Shown piece after piece: positions 8,655-17,445 of a DNA stretch of 64,000 nucleotides (its first letter is position 1; every line of letters begins with the position of its first letter). The notes under the pieces are model-generated. The model ran no database searches. It had not been told where the DNA came from and saw only the letters and a program-made list of their open reading frames with translations. This DNA is from Proluteimonas flavola (lineage in GTDB: Bacteria > Pseudomonadota > Gammaproteobacteria > Xanthomonadales > Xanthomonadaceae): the NCBI RefSeq assembly GCF_021191705.1, contig NZ_JAIWPU010000003.1, positions 79,095 through 143,094 of the forward strand, read 5' to 3'. The position numbers and the translations under genes are program-made.

Positions 8655-8966
8655 TCAGCGTCCGCACTGCCAGGCGCCGAAGCGCTGGCTGCCGCCGGCC
8701 GGTTCGCCGAGCGGGCTGATCGTGTCGGCGTTGAGGCCGGGCGCCTCGTTGCGCGCGAGGGTTTCCAGTTCCTCGCGCACGCGCAGCGGGTTGCGTTCGA
8801 CGAAGGCGATGCTGTGCTTGACCGAGACTTCGACCTCGCCACGCTTCTGGCAGTCGGCCGGAGCCGCACTCACCACGCGCACCGCGCTCGCGCCCGGTGC
8901 CATGTGCACCCAGGTGCAGCCGGCGGCGGACAGGGACAGCAGCATCACAGCCAGGGACTTGCGCAT
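8655..8966 (-). CDS. DUF4156-like outer-membrane lipoprotein
   Basis: A 103-aa lipoprotein: signal MRKSLAVMLLSLSAAGC with Cys17 as lipidation site. The mature part (RVVSAAPADCQKRGEVEVSV, then EELETLARNEA, ending FGAWQCGR) matches the general pattern of DUF4156 proteins, small gammaproteobacterial envelope lipoproteins of unknown function. Two Cys in the mature part could pair. It is separated from the upstream M16 gene by a strong hairpin, so it probably has its own promoter. Confidence 0.75.
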   Translation of the reverse strand: MRKSLAVMLLSLSAAGCTWVHMAPGASAVRVVSAAPADCQKRGEVEVSVKHSIAFVERNPLRVREELETLARNEAPGLNADTISPLGEPAGGSQRFGAWQCGR

Positions 8967-8999
8967 TCGGAATGCTCCGGGGATTGGTGGGGTAGGACG

Positions 9000-9026
9000 C
9001 GATGCCCGCCATTGTGGCGGGCATCG
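9000..9026. other. Strong hairpin after the M16 peptidase gene
   Basis: CGATGCCCGCC (9000-9010) and GGCGGGCATCG (9016-9026) are perfect 11-bp inverted arms around a 5-nt loop. There is no T-run on either strand, so it may stabilise the 3' end of the M16 mRNA rather than be a classical terminator. Confidence 0.55.
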
Positions 9027-9113
9027 ACTGAGCGGGCGATCACCGCCCGCAGGACCCGTTCAAGTCCGGCTGCGCGCGCCAGCCGGCGAACGCAGCAGGA
9101 CATTGGAGCGGGG

Positions 9114-11984
9114 TCAGCGCGCGACCCGCTTGCCGTCCGCGTCGAGCACCTGCACCTCGCCCAGTTCGAGCGCGCGGATGGGCGCCTCGATCTGCTCGAG
9201 ATCGCCGACGACGACCCAGGTCAGTGTCCTGGGATCGATCGTGGTCGCCACGCCGCCCAGATCGGCCACCGTCATCGACTCGATCTCGGCCTTGCGCTGG
9301 AACACGTAGTCGTCCGGACGGCCGAAGCGCACGTTGCTGCCGATCGTCGACATCACCGACCACGCGGTTTCGTAGGCACCGGGCAGGCTCAGGGTCTGGA
9401 TCGCCTGGGCGCGTGCGAGCTCGGCGGCGGTCGCCGGACGCTCGCCGTCTGCGAAGTCGGCCAGCTCGCGCTGGATCTCGGCCATCGCCTCGGCGGTCTT
9501 GTCGATCTGCACCGGCGCCGACGCCATCCATGGACGCTGGCCCAGCGTGCCGCTGGCCGAACTGCGCGCGCCGTAGGACCAGTGCTTGTCCTCGCGCAGG
9601 TTCATGTTCAGGCGCGCGGTGAAATCGCCGCCGATCACCGTGTTGGCCATGTCGAAACGGATCGACGACGCATCGTGGGTCGGCGGAATCACCTGCGCGG
9701 CGAAGATGTTCGCCTGCACCGCACCGGGCTGGTCGATCAGGAATACGCGCGAGGTGGTGGGGCGTGCGACCTCGGCCACTTCGATCGGTGCGGGCGCCGC
9801 GCCGGTGCCGCGCCAGTCGCCGAAATGCGTTTCCAGCAGCGGCACGATTTCGTCCAGCGTGGTGTCGCCGACGACGATCAGCGTCGCGCCTTCCGGACGC
9901 ACCCAGTCGCGGTGGAAGGCGACCAGTTCGTCGCGCGTGAGCCTGGCGATCGAGGCCTCGTCGCCGCTGCCGGTGAACGGGATCGCGTACGGGTGCCCGG
10001 CGCCGTAGACCAGCGGCGGCAGCACGCGCATCGCCACGCTCGACGGGCGCGCCTTCTCCTGCGCGATACCGGCGATCCACGTGGCCTTGATGCGGTCGAT
10101 TTCCTTCTGGTCGAAGTTCGGGCGACGCAGCATGTCGGCGAACAGCGCCAGCGACGGATCGAGGTTCTCCTTCAGCGCCGAGACGTAGGCATTGCTGCCG
10201 TCGAGCGACGCGCCCGCGCCGAGGCTCGCGCCCAGCGCTTCGACGCGGTCTGCGAAGTCGAGCGCGCCCAGGCCGCCGGCACCTTCGTCGAGCACGTTCA
10301 TCGTGAAGCTCGCGGTGCCCGGCGTGCGGCCCAGGTCGGCGGTGTAACCGCCCTTGAACTCGTAGCTCAGCTGCACGACCGGAATCTCCGGACGGCGCGC
10401 CAGGATTACCTGGGTGCCGTTGGACAGCGTCGCGCGCTCCTGCGCCGGGAACTTGAGTTCCGGGAACAATGCGGTCTTCGGCACGCCGGTGCTGCGGTCG
10501 ATGCGGCTGCGCGTGGTCGTGTACTTGGTATCGGGCGCCGGCGGGGTGAACGGCGCGGGCGTGACCGCGGGTTCTTCGGCCAGCGGCGTGCGTGCGCCCG
10601 GCACGACGGTGATGGTGTGGCTGCCGACATCGAGCCACTTCGCACCGGCCGCCTTGACGTCCTCGGCGGTGGTCGCGGCGACGTTCGCCAGCGAGTCGCG
10701 GAAGCAGCCCGGATCGCCCTCGTAGACCGTGCATTCGGCCAGTGCGTCGGCCTTGCCGCCGAAGCCGCCGATGCGCTCGATGCCGCGCACGAAGCCCGCA
10801 CGGAACGAGGTCTTGGCGCGCTCGAGTTCTTCGGCGCTGGGGCCTTCGGTGATCAGGCGCTCGAGTTCCTCGTCGATCGCTTTCTCGACCGTCGCCGGGT
10901 CCACGCCCTGCTTCACGGTCGCCATCACGACGAAGTTCGAGCCCAGCTGCGAGCCGTAGGCGCCGGCGCTGATGTTGTCGACCAGGCGGTCGTCGTGCAG
11001 CAGGCGACGGTCGAGACGCGAGGCCTTGGCGCCGCCGAGCACGCTGCCGAGCACCTGCAGGTGGTCGATGTCGGTCGTGCCCAGTTCGGCGACGTTCCAG
11101 GCGCGGTAGATGCGCACCTGCGGCACCTGGTCCTCCAGCGTCTGGCGGGTGTCGGCGCTGCGCCTGGCCACGTCGACGGCCGGCTGCGCCATCGTCGGGC
11201 CGGCCGGGATGTCGCCGAAGTACTGCGCGACCTTGGCCCGCGCGGTCGCCACGTCGATGTCGCCGGCCAGCACCAGCACCGCGTTGTTCGGGCCATACCA
11301 GGTGCGGAACCACTGCTTGACGTCGTCGAGCGCGGCCGCGTTGAGGTCGTTCATCGAGCCGATGACGCCGTGGTGGTACGGGTGACCCTTGGGATACAGC
11401 GCGCGGGTGAGCTTGTCCCAGACCTGACCGTAGGGCTGATTCTCGCCCTGGCGCTTCTCGTTCTGCACCACGCCGCGCTGCTCGTCGAGCGCCGCCTGGT
11501 CGACCGCGCCGAGCAGATGGCCCATGCGGTCGGATTCCATCCACAGCGCCATGTCGAGCGCGGTGGTCGGCACGTTCTGGAAGTAGTTCGTGCGGTCGGT
11601 GTTGGTGGTGCCGTTCTGGTCGGTCACGCCGACCTGCTTGAAGGGGTCGAAGAACTCGCCGTCGTGGTGTTCGCTGGCCTGGAACATCAGATGCTCGAAC
11701 AGGTGCGCGAAGCCGCTGCGGCCGGCGGGTTCGTCCTTGCTGCCCACGTGGTACCAGATGTTGACCGCGACGATCGGCGCCTTGCGGTCGGTGTGCACCA
11801 CCACGCGCAGGCCGTTGGGCAGCGTGAAGGTCTCGTACGGGATGTCGACGCCGGCGGCCTGGGCGGGCGGTGCGGCCATCGCCATCGGCGCGGCGGCGAA
11901 GCCGGACAGGGCGAGACCGGTGGCCAGCGCGAGCAGGGCCGCGCGCGGGCGGGTCGGAGCGGTACGGAGACGGTCGACGGACAT
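9114..11984 (-). CDS. Exported M16-family zinc metalloprotease (fused double-domain)
   Basis: A 956-aa pitrilysin-type peptidase. It has a signal peptide (hydrophobic to about residue 44), then M16 units in two halves. The first half holds the inverted zinc motif HLFEH (His94-Glu97-His98) and the downstream Glu region around EQRGVVQNEKRQGENQPYG. The second half lacks the motif (FTMNVLDEGAGG at the equivalent place), as in fused PqqL/YmxG-type proteins where only one half is catalytic. It should degrade peptides in the periplasm. The start at 11984 follows AAGGACC and gives the signal peptide; the upstream in-frame extension looks non-coding. Confidence 0.9.
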   Translation of the reverse strand: MSVDRLRTAPTRPRAALLALATGLALSGFAAAPMAMAAPPAQAAGVDIPYETFTLPNGLRVVVHTDRKAPIVAVNIWYHVGSKDEPAGRSGFAHLFEHLMFQASEHHDGEFFDPFKQVGVTDQNGTTNTDRTNYFQNVPTTALDMALWMESDRMGHLLGAVDQAALDEQRGVVQNEKRQGENQPYGQVWDKLTRALYPKGHPYHHGVIGSMNDLNAAALDDVKQWFRTWYGPNNAVLVLAGDIDVATARAKVAQYFGDIPAGPTMAQPAVDVARRSADTRQTLEDQVPQVRIYRAWNVAELGTTDIDHLQVLGSVLGGAKASRLDRRLLHDDRLVDNISAGAYGSQLGSNFVVMATVKQGVDPATVEKAIDEELERLITEGPSAEELERAKTSFRAGFVRGIERIGGFGGKADALAECTVYEGDPGCFRDSLANVAATTAEDVKAAGAKWLDVGSHTITVVPGARTPLAEEPAVTPAPFTPPAPDTKYTTTRSRIDRSTGVPKTALFPELKFPAQERATLSNGTQVILARRPEIPVVQLSYEFKGGYTADLGRTPGTASFTMNVLDEGAGGLGALDFADRVEALGASLGAGASLDGSNAYVSALKENLDPSLALFADMLRRPNFDQKEIDRIKATWIAGIAQEKARPSSVAMRVLPPLVYGAGHPYAIPFTGSGDEASIARLTRDELVAFHRDWVRPEGATLIVVGDTTLDEIVPLLETHFGDWRGTGAAPAPIEVAEVARPTTSRVFLIDQPGAVQANIFAAQVIPPTHDASSIRFDMANTVIGGDFTARLNMNLREDKHWSYGARSSASGTLGQRPWMASAPVQIDKTAEAMAEIQRELADFADGERPATAAELARAQAIQTLSLPGAYETAWSVMSTIGSNVRFGRPDDYVFQRKAEIESMTVADLGGVATTIDPRTLTWVVVGDLEQIEAPIRALELGEVQVLDADGKRVAR

Positions 11985-12168
11985 GCCGGTCCTTGCAGTT
12001 CGGGCGGGATTGGACCCGCATCGTAGCCAGCCGCGGAGCCTTGGGCACGGGCCGCAGGTCATGGTCGGGCAGAGTTCGGGATCGGCGGCGCTTCTCTAGA
12101 TACCCGGGTCACCAGCTCTCGTGGTGCCGCAGCACCAAGCCACGGATCAGCCGCAGTCACGTTCGAAG

Positions 12169-12320
12169 CCTTCCCCCGTGTGCGGGGGGAGGGTTGGGTG
12201 GGGCAAACGGTCAGACCGAGGGACGCCCCCTTCAGGCATCTGCAACCCGCTCGACCGGCTCCTGCCGCGATCGGACCGTTCGCCCCCATCCCGGCCTTCC
12301 CCCGCGTGCGGGGGAAGGGG
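12169..12320. repeat. Inverted pair of CCCCC/GGGGG hairpin repeats
   Basis: Left copy: TTCCCCCGTGTGCGGGGGGA with the tail GGGTTGGGTGGGG. Right copy: the same motif inverted, GCCCCCATCCCGGCC then a CCCCCGCGTGCGGGGG hairpin. The two are ~100 bp apart, and each folds on itself and with the other. The same family recurs at 25667-25821. The rest of the 375-bp gap between the M16 gene and the SDR gene shows no gene. Confidence 0.75.
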
Positions 12321-12437
12321 GCTCCCGCGACGATCCGGGCTGGTTGAGACGCGTGGGTCCGTGCGGCGCGCGCTTGCCCGTCCGATCGTCACGACCCGCC
12401 CGTTAGCATCGAAGACCTGTCCTCCTGAGGCACGCGC

Positions 12438-13142
12438 ATGACCCACTGGACCCTCGTCACCGGCGCCAACCGCGGCCTCGGCCTCGAATTCGTCCGCCAG
12501 CTGCTGGCCGATGGCATCCGCGTCGTCGCGACCTGCCGCCAGCCCGGCAAGGCGACCGCGCTCAACAATCTCGCCGCCGAACACCCCGGCCATCTGAAGG
12601 TGCTGCCGCTGGATGTCGGCGACGCCCGTTCGCGCGACGAACTGGTCCGCGAATGGCCGCTGGCCGCGGGCGAGGACGCGCGCATCGGCGTGCTGATCAA
12701 CAACGCCGGTGTGCTGCACAGCGGCGAGCGCTTCGGCACGCTGAGCGCCGATACGCTCGACGACAGCCTGCGCACCAACGTGGTCGGCCCGTTGCTGCTG
12801 ACCCAGGCGCTGGCGCCACTGCTGATCGATGGCGCGCGCGTCGCCAACCTGTCCTCGCAACTCGGCTCGATCGCCAACACCGCGCGCCTCGGCACGCCGA
12901 GCTACGCGATCAGCAAGGCCGCGCAGAACATGGCGACCGTGCAGCTGGCCCACGCCCTGCACGAGCGCGGCATCGTCGTCGTCGCCCTGCATCCGGGCTG
13001 GGTGCAGACCGACATGGGCGGCGCCCAGGCCAGCGAAGTGCCGGAAGATTCGGTCGCCGGCCTGCGCAAGGTGATCGACGGTCTCGGCCCAGACGACAGC
13101 GGCCGCTTCCTCGACTGGACCGGCGCGAGCCTGCCCTGGTGA
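12438..13142 (+). CDS. SDR-family oxidoreductase
   Basis: A 234-aa classical short-chain dehydrogenase. Seen: cofactor motif TGANRGLG (TGxxxGxG, residues 8-15), NNAG in LINNAGVLH, catalytic Ser in NLSSQLGS, and YxxxK as SYAISKAAQN. The proximal HPGWVQTDMGG is typical of the C-factor/carbonyl-reductase-like group. Substrate unknown. A GAGG Shine-Dalgarno lies before the ATG. trmL follows 34 bp downstream on the same strand and may be co-transcribed. Confidence 0.88.
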   Translation: MTHWTLVTGANRGLGLEFVRQLLADGIRVVATCRQPGKATALNNLAAEHPGHLKVLPLDVGDARSRDELVREWPLAAGEDARIGVLINNAGVLHSGERFGTLSADTLDDSLRTNVVGPLLLTQALAPLLIDGARVANLSSQLGSIANTARLGTPSYAISKAAQNMATVQLAHALHERGIVVVALHPGWVQTDMGGAQASEVPEDSVAGLRKVIDGLGPDDSGRFLDWTGASLPW

Positions 13143-13176
13143 CTGACAATGGCCGGCCCGCAGCCCGGACCGGTCC

Positions 13177-13644
13177 ATGTTCGACGTCATCCTGCACACA
13201 CCCGAGATTCCGCCCAACACCGGCAACGTGATCCGCCTGTGCGCCAACACCGGTGCGCGGCTGCATCTGGTACGGCCGCTGGGCTTCGATCTCGACGACC
13301 GCAACCTGCGCCGCGCCGGGCTCGACTACCACGAGTACGCGACGCTGCGGGTCCATGACGACCTCGATGCCGCACTCGTCGCGATAAAGCCTGCGCGGTT
13401 GTTCGCGTTGAGCACGCGTAACAGCGTCCGCTTCGATGCGCCTGCGTTCGCGCCGGGCGCTGCCTTCCTGTTCGGCAGCGAGACCCGCGGGCTGCCGGAC
13501 GAGGTACTCGGCCGCGTGCCCGACGGCCAGCGCCTGCGCCTGCCGATGCAGCCCGGCAACCGCAGCCTCAACCTGTCGAACGCGGTCGCGGTGGTGGTGT
13601 TCGAGGCCTGGCGGCAGCAGGGCTACGCGGGCGGCGATCTCTGA
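13177..13644 (+). CDS. trmL: tRNA (cytidine/uridine-34-2'-O)-methyltransferase TrmL
   Basis: A 155-aa SPOUT methyltransferase that 2'-O-methylates the wobble base of certain leucine tRNAs using AdoMet. Family motifs: PEIPPNTGNVIRLCANTGA near the N terminus, LFGSETRGLP in the middle, and MQPGNRSLNLSNAVAVVVFE forming the trefoil-knot AdoMet site. The length matches E. coli TrmL (157 aa). The Shine-Dalgarno is weak, so it may depend on read-through from the SDR gene. Confidence 0.93.
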   Translation: MFDVILHTPEIPPNTGNVIRLCANTGARLHLVRPLGFDLDDRNLRRAGLDYHEYATLRVHDDLDAALVAIKPARLFALSTRNSVRFDAPAFAPGAAFLFGSETRGLPDEVLGRVPDGQRLRLPMQPGNRSLNLSNAVAVVVFEAWRQQGYAGGDL

Positions 13645-13883
13645 TGTCAGGATCGCGGCCCATCGGCGACCTGAATATCACGCCAAAAGTTCCTGTACTT
13701 GCGAGTTCAATATTCAGCGCGGGTTGCACGCGCAGGTCGAGAATGCGCCCTACCGGCCCGGGTGGCCGTGCTTCCCCCTCCCCTCGAAGCGCATCCCCTC
13801 CCTGCCACCCGGGCCGGCATTTTCCAAGGTAGACCCCATAAGAGCCGGACTCCACGCAGGGCCTGGCCGGAGAGAGACCCCGA

Positions 13884-14462
13884 ATGAAGCGTTTCCTTCC
13901 GATCGCAGCCCTCGCCGCTGCGCTCCCCTTCGCCGCGAATGCCGCCGAAGGCCTGTCCTACACCTATGTCGAAGGCGGCTACTCGGCCAGCAAGTCCGAC
14001 ATCGCCCCGGTCAACCGTGACGTCGATTCCGACGGCTGGTCGATCCGCGGTTCCGCCGCGTTCCATCCGAATTTCCACGCCTTCGGCGACTACACCCGCG
14101 AGAGCATCGACAACAGCCCGCTCGACCGCGACCAGTGGCGTCTGGGCGTCGGCTACAACCACGAAGTGTCGCCGCGCACCGACCTGCTGACCCGCGTGGC
14201 CTACCAGAAGCTCGACTTCGGCCGCGGCCTCAACGCCGACGGCTACTCGGTCGAAGTCGGCGCGCGCACCGCGCTGCTGCCGGCGCTGGAAGGCTACGCA
14301 CTGGCCGGGTACGAGGATCTCGACAGCGGCTTCGACAGCGAGTTCTACGGCCGCCTCGGCGCGCAGTGGAAGTTCAACCCGAACTTCGGCGTGGCTGGCG
14401 ACATCAAGCTGATCAAGGGCGGCGACACCCAGTGGTTCGTGGGTCCGCGCCTGACCTGGTAA
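13884..14462 (+). CDS. Ax21-family outer-membrane protein
   Basis: A 192-aa exported protein: signal MKRFLPIAALAAALPFAANA, then an eight-stranded-barrel-like domain with YTYVEGGY, GYNHEVSPRTDLLTRVAYQK, and a final strand ending in Trp (WFVGPRLTW). This composition and DADGYSVE-type segments match Ax21 of Xanthomonas/Stenotrophomonas, a protein exported in outer-membrane vesicles. Its earlier description as an immunogenic signal peptide has not held up. A GGAGAGAGACC ribosome site precedes the ATG, and a good terminator follows. Confidence 0.85.
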   Translation: MKRFLPIAALAAALPFAANAAEGLSYTYVEGGYSASKSDIAPVNRDVDSDGWSIRGSAAFHPNFHAFGDYTRESIDNSPLDRDQWRLGVGYNHEVSPRTDLLTRVAYQKLDFGRGLNADGYSVEVGARTALLPALEGYALAGYEDLDSGFDSEFYGRLGAQWKFNPNFGVAGDIKLIKGGDTQWFVGPRLTW

Positions 14463-14532
14463 GCAGCACACGCTCCCCCGCGGTTTCCGGTCCCCAGCGC
14501 TTCCCCGGCGCCTCTCTCTCCCGGAAATCGCC

Positions 14533-14565
14533 AGAACCCGGCCAGTGATGGTCGGGTTCTTTTTT
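14533..14565 (+). terminator. Rho-independent terminator after the Ax21 gene
   Basis: Inverted arms AGAACCCG (14533-14540) and CGGGTTCT (14553-14560) around a 12-nt loop are followed by a run of T. It is in the right place to end the Ax21 transcript. Confidence 0.88.
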
Positions 14566-14700
14566 GGGCGATGGCGCCGGGTGGCCGATGTAGTCCCCGT
14601 CATCCCGGCCGTCGCCTGGATGACGACCAGATTTGCGTGGCGATTCAGGAGCGCGAATGCTGCCGCGTCTCAGGAAAACAGGCCTGGTCCGCGCTGCCCT

Positions 14701-14775
14701 CACCCCACCATCCGCGTTGCGGATGGTCCCCCCCTCTCCCGGAGGGAGAGGGACTCGGGTCGGGCCTTCGGCCCG
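14701..14775. repeat. Cluster of three short hairpins
   Basis: Three adjacent perfect stems: ACCATCCGC/GCGGATGGT (14707-14727), CCCTCTCCC/GGGAGAGGG (14732-14752) and CGGGCC/GGCCCG (14761-14775). The middle one is a dispersed intergenic repeat often seen in this family. The last stem lies just past the gpsA stop and may end its transcript, though no T-run follows. Confidence 0.6.
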
Positions 14776-14780
14776 GCTTC

Positions 14781-15791
14781 TTATTCGAACTCGGGCTTCT
14801 GCTCGCGCGCCATCAGCCGTGCCAACCCTTCGGCCGGCGTGATGTCGCCATGCAGCACGGCGCGGACGTTGCTGGAGATCGGCAGTTCGATGCCGTGGCG
14901 TTCGGCCAGGCGCATGACTTCATCGGCGGTCTGCACCGATTCGACCACCTGGCCGATCGCACGGACCGCGTCTTCGAGCTTCTCGCCGCGGCCCAGCGCC
15001 AGGCCCAGCCGGCGGTTGCGCGACAGGTCGCCGGAACAGGTCAGCACCAGATCGCCGAGACCGGCGAGGCCCATCAGGGTTTCCGCGCGGCCGCCGATCG
15101 CCTGGTTCAGGCGCAGCATTTCGTTGAGGCCGCGGGTGATCAGGCCGGTGCGGGCGTTGAGGCCCAGTTCCATGCCGTCGGCCGCGCCGGTGGCCACGGC
15201 CAGCACGTTCTTCATCGCGCCGCCCAGTTCGGCGCCGCGCATGTCGGTGCCGGTGTAGGCGCGGAACGTCGGGCCGTGCAGAACGTCGGCGACGGTCTGC
15301 GCGAAATCGGCGTCGTCCGATTGCACGGTGATCGCGGTCGGCAGGCCGGACGCGACTTCCTTGGCGAACGACGGACCGGTGACGACGGCCAGCGGCACGT
15401 CCTCGCCAACCAGCCCGCCAGCCACTTCATGGAGGAATCGCCCCGAGCCGGGCTCGAAGCCCTTGGTCGCCCACGACACGCCGACACCCGCCGGACGCAG
15501 CGGCGCCAGCAGTTCCAGGGTTTCGGCGAAGGCGTGCGACGGCACGACGACCAGGATCAGGCCGACGCCGTCGAGGGCATGGGCCAGATCGGTGGTCGCG
15601 CGCAGGTTCTGCGGCAGCGGGATGCCCGGCAGGTAGCGCGGGTTCTCGTGGCGCTGGTCGATCGCCTCGATCTGGTCCGCGTTACGGCCCCACAGCGTGG
15701 TGGGGTGCCCGTTGCGTGCGATCAGCGAGGCGAGCGCGGTCCCCCAGGAGCCCGCGCCCAGCACCGCGACCGCGGTCTTGCGGTCGGTCAC
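14781..15791 (-). CDS. gpsA: NAD(P)-dependent glycerol-3-phosphate dehydrogenase
   Basis: Reduces dihydroxyacetone phosphate to sn-glycerol-3-phosphate for phospholipid synthesis; 336 aa, cytoplasmic. Seen: dinucleotide fold [12 protein letters not shown] near the N terminus, [22 protein letters not shown], the catalytic-Lys segment [13 protein letters not shown], and [19 protein letters not shown]. The start is a GTG two bases after the secB stop, giving the normal family length. The order rhodanese-secB-gpsA is conserved from enterobacteria to xanthomonads, and the genes are probably one operon. Confidence 0.96.
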   Translation of the reverse strand: MTDRKTAVAVLGAGSWGTALASLIARNGHPTTLWGRNADQIEAIDQRHENPRYLPGIPLPQNLRATTDLAHALDGVGLILVVVPSHAFAETLELLAPLRPAGVGVSWATKGFEPGSGRFLHEVAGGLVGEDVPLAVVTGPSFAKEVASGLPTAITVQSDDADFAQTVADVLHGPTFRAYTGTDMRGAELGGAMKNVLAVATGAADGMELGLNARTGLITRGLNEMLRLNQAIGGRAETLMGLAGLGDLVLTCSGDLSRNRRLGLALGRGEKLEDAVRAIGQVVESVQTADEVMRLAERHGIELPISSNVRAVLHGDITPAEGLARLMAREQKPEFE

Positions 15792-15793
15792 GC

Positions 15794-16321
15794 TCAGGCG
15801 TTGCCGATCTGGTCGGTCGTCGGCTGTTCGTTGCCCGGCTGGCTGCGCTGGCGCAGGCCTTCGGCGTAGAGCGCGTCGAAGTTGATCGGCTGCAGGAGGA
15901 ACGGCGGGAAGCCGCCGGCCTGGATCAGCTCGCCGATCAGCTGGCGGGCGTAGGGGTACAGCACGTTCGGGCACTGGGTGCCGAGCAGCGCATCGAGGGT
16001 GTTGCCGTCGAACCCGGCCAGACCGAACACGCCGGCCTGCTTCACTTCGGCCACGTACACCGTGTTCGCGTTGTCCTCGCCGGTGGCGCAGGTCAGGGTG
16101 ATCGCCAGCACGACTTCGTAGGCGTTGTCGCCGACGCGCTGCACGCTCTGGTTGAGGTTCATGTTGAGCTGCGGCTGGGCCTGCTCGTTGAAGATCGCCG
16201 GCGACTTGGGCGACTCGAACGAGACGTCCTTGACGTAGATCTTCTCGACGCTGAACTGCGCGCCGGCCGGCTGCGCCGGGGCTGCGCCATTGGCGCCGTT
16301 GGTGGCCTGTTCTTCGGACAT
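15794..16321 (-). CDS. secB: Protein-export chaperone SecB
   Basis: A 175-aa tetrameric chaperone that keeps preproteins unfolded and hands them to SecA. Seen: [16 protein letters not shown], then NMNLNQSVQ, and the C-terminal [20 protein letters not shown] that typifies the family. The N terminus has an Ala/Asn/Gly-rich extension, and the C-terminal tail is longer and lacks the zinc-binding end for SecA of some homologues. It lies between the rhodanese gene and gpsA. Confidence 0.96.
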   Translation of the reverse strand: MSEEQATNGANGAAPAQPAGAQFSVEKIYVKDVSFESPKSPAIFNEQAQPQLNMNLNQSVQRVGDNAYEVVLAITLTCATGEDNANTVYVAEVKQAGVFGLAGFDGNTLDALLGTQCPNVLYPYARQLIGELIQAGGFPPFLLQPINFDALYAEGLRQRSQPGNEQPTTDQIGNA

Positions 16322-16398
16322 GTGGATCGACTCCGGCAAAAATGTTGGGTGAGACGGATTGCCGATTATGGCATTCCGGTATGGCGGTACCGCTGCGC

Positions 16399-16836
16399 TC
16401 AGCCGCGTCCCTTGGCCAGCGGCAGGTCGGCCTGCAGCCAGCCGCCGATGCCGCCGTCGAGCACGTAGACGTTCTCGAAGCCGGCCTTCTTCAGGCGCTT
16501 GGCGGCGTCGCTGGCGGTGCTGCCGGTCTTGCAGACCAGCACCACCGGCAGGGCCTTGGCCGGCGCGAGTTGCTTGCTCTCGGGATCGAACTGGCTCATC
16601 TGCACGTTCTTCGAGCCCGGGATGTGGCCCTTGCCGAAGTCGGCGGCGGGGCGCAGGTCGACGACCAGGGCGCTCTCGCGGTTGACCAGCACGGTCAGCT
16701 CGGCCGGGCGCAGGACCTTGAAGCCGCGGAACAGCCGCGAGATCTCGTTGAAGACGATCGCCACCGTCAATGCGGCGAGGATCAGCGACAGCATCTGGTT
16801 GCGGCCCAGGAAGGCCAGAAGTTCTTCGAAATTCAC
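16399..16836 (-). CDS. Membrane-anchored rhodanese-domain protein (YibN-like)
   Basis: A 145-aa protein with one N-terminal transmembrane helix ([15 protein letters not shown], about residues 14-28) and a cytosolic rhodanese domain. The active-site loop is [12 protein letters not shown] with the catalytic Cys. Other family marks are [19 protein letters not shown] and [11 protein letters not shown]. It probably transfers sulfane sulfur; YibN of E. coli sits in the same place beside secB. The GTG at 16836 ([13 protein letters not shown]) was chosen because homologues begin with this segment; an ATG at 16881 would add an unlikely polar extension. Confidence 0.88.
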   Translation of the reverse strand: MNFEELLAFLGRNQMLSLILAALTVAIVFNEISRLFRGFKVLRPAELTVLVNRESALVVDLRPAADFGKGHIPGSKNVQMSQFDPESKQLAPAKALPVVLVCKTGSTASDAAKRLKKAGFENVYVLDGGIGGWLQADLPLAKGRG

Positions 16837-16924
16837 GGATGGATCGCGGTGCGTCGGCGGGCGGCGATTGTCGCACACCACCGCGACCGCCCGGCGGCGG
16901 GCCCCCGATGCCGGCCCGGCGGGG

Positions 16925-17368
16925 TCATTGCCCGGCCCAGAAGTCCGGCAGGCCGTCGACGATCCACCAGGTGCCGGCGGCCGCGTCCCAGCGCCAGCGC
17001 TCGGTGTAGCGCACGGTGCGCTCGGCCATGGTGTGGCGGTTGATCACGCCGATCTGGATCTCGCGGATCGCCTCTTCCTTGCCCGCGGTGGCGCTGGTTT
17101 CGCGGTAGCCGGTGACCTGTACCTGCTCGTAGCGGGCGAAGTCCAGTTCGCTGGCCGGATGCGCGGCGCGGTACTCGGGGTCGACCAGCTGCCAGGCGGT
17201 CTGCATGTCGTTCCAGCGCACCGCGCCGGTCCAGGCGTACTGCGCGCGCTCGAGCGCGGTGCCCTGCTTGCCGGCGCTGGCGCAGCCGGGCAGCAGGACC
17301 AGCAGCGCGAGCAACGCGGCGGCGACGTGCAGGCGGAACAGGGACGGACGGCCGGGAGTCGCGCGCAT
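16925..17368 (-). CDS. Putative lipoprotein of unknown function
   Basis: A 147-aa protein with a lipoprotein signal (lipobox LLPGC after a Leu-rich core). The mature part is a small alpha+beta unit with several Trp (AWTGAVRWNDMQTAWQLVDP, WRWDAAAGTWWIVDG), a pattern like NTF2-fold or SnoaL-type envelope proteins, but I cannot name a family. It lies upstream of the rhodanese-secB-gpsA block and divergent from oleC, 77 bp away. Confidence 0.75.
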   Translation of the reverse strand: MRATPGRPSLFRLHVAAALLALLVLLPGCASAGKQGTALERAQYAWTGAVRWNDMQTAWQLVDPEYRAAHPASELDFARYEQVQVTGYRETSATAGKEEAIREIQIGVINRHTMAERTVRYTERWRWDAAAGTWWIVDGLPDFWAGQ

Positions 17369-17445
17369 GGCAGGGTCTCGAATCGTGAGGCCGCCATCGT
17401 AGCCGCGGCGGCGGTGCATGTGCGGCTGCCGGTATCCTCTGCGCG

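Noticed and set aside
7758..12026. Very long plus-strand open frame (over 1,400 codons) across oleB and the M16 gene
   Set aside because: It is antisense to the M16 peptidase, has no domain and arises from strong third-position GC bias.
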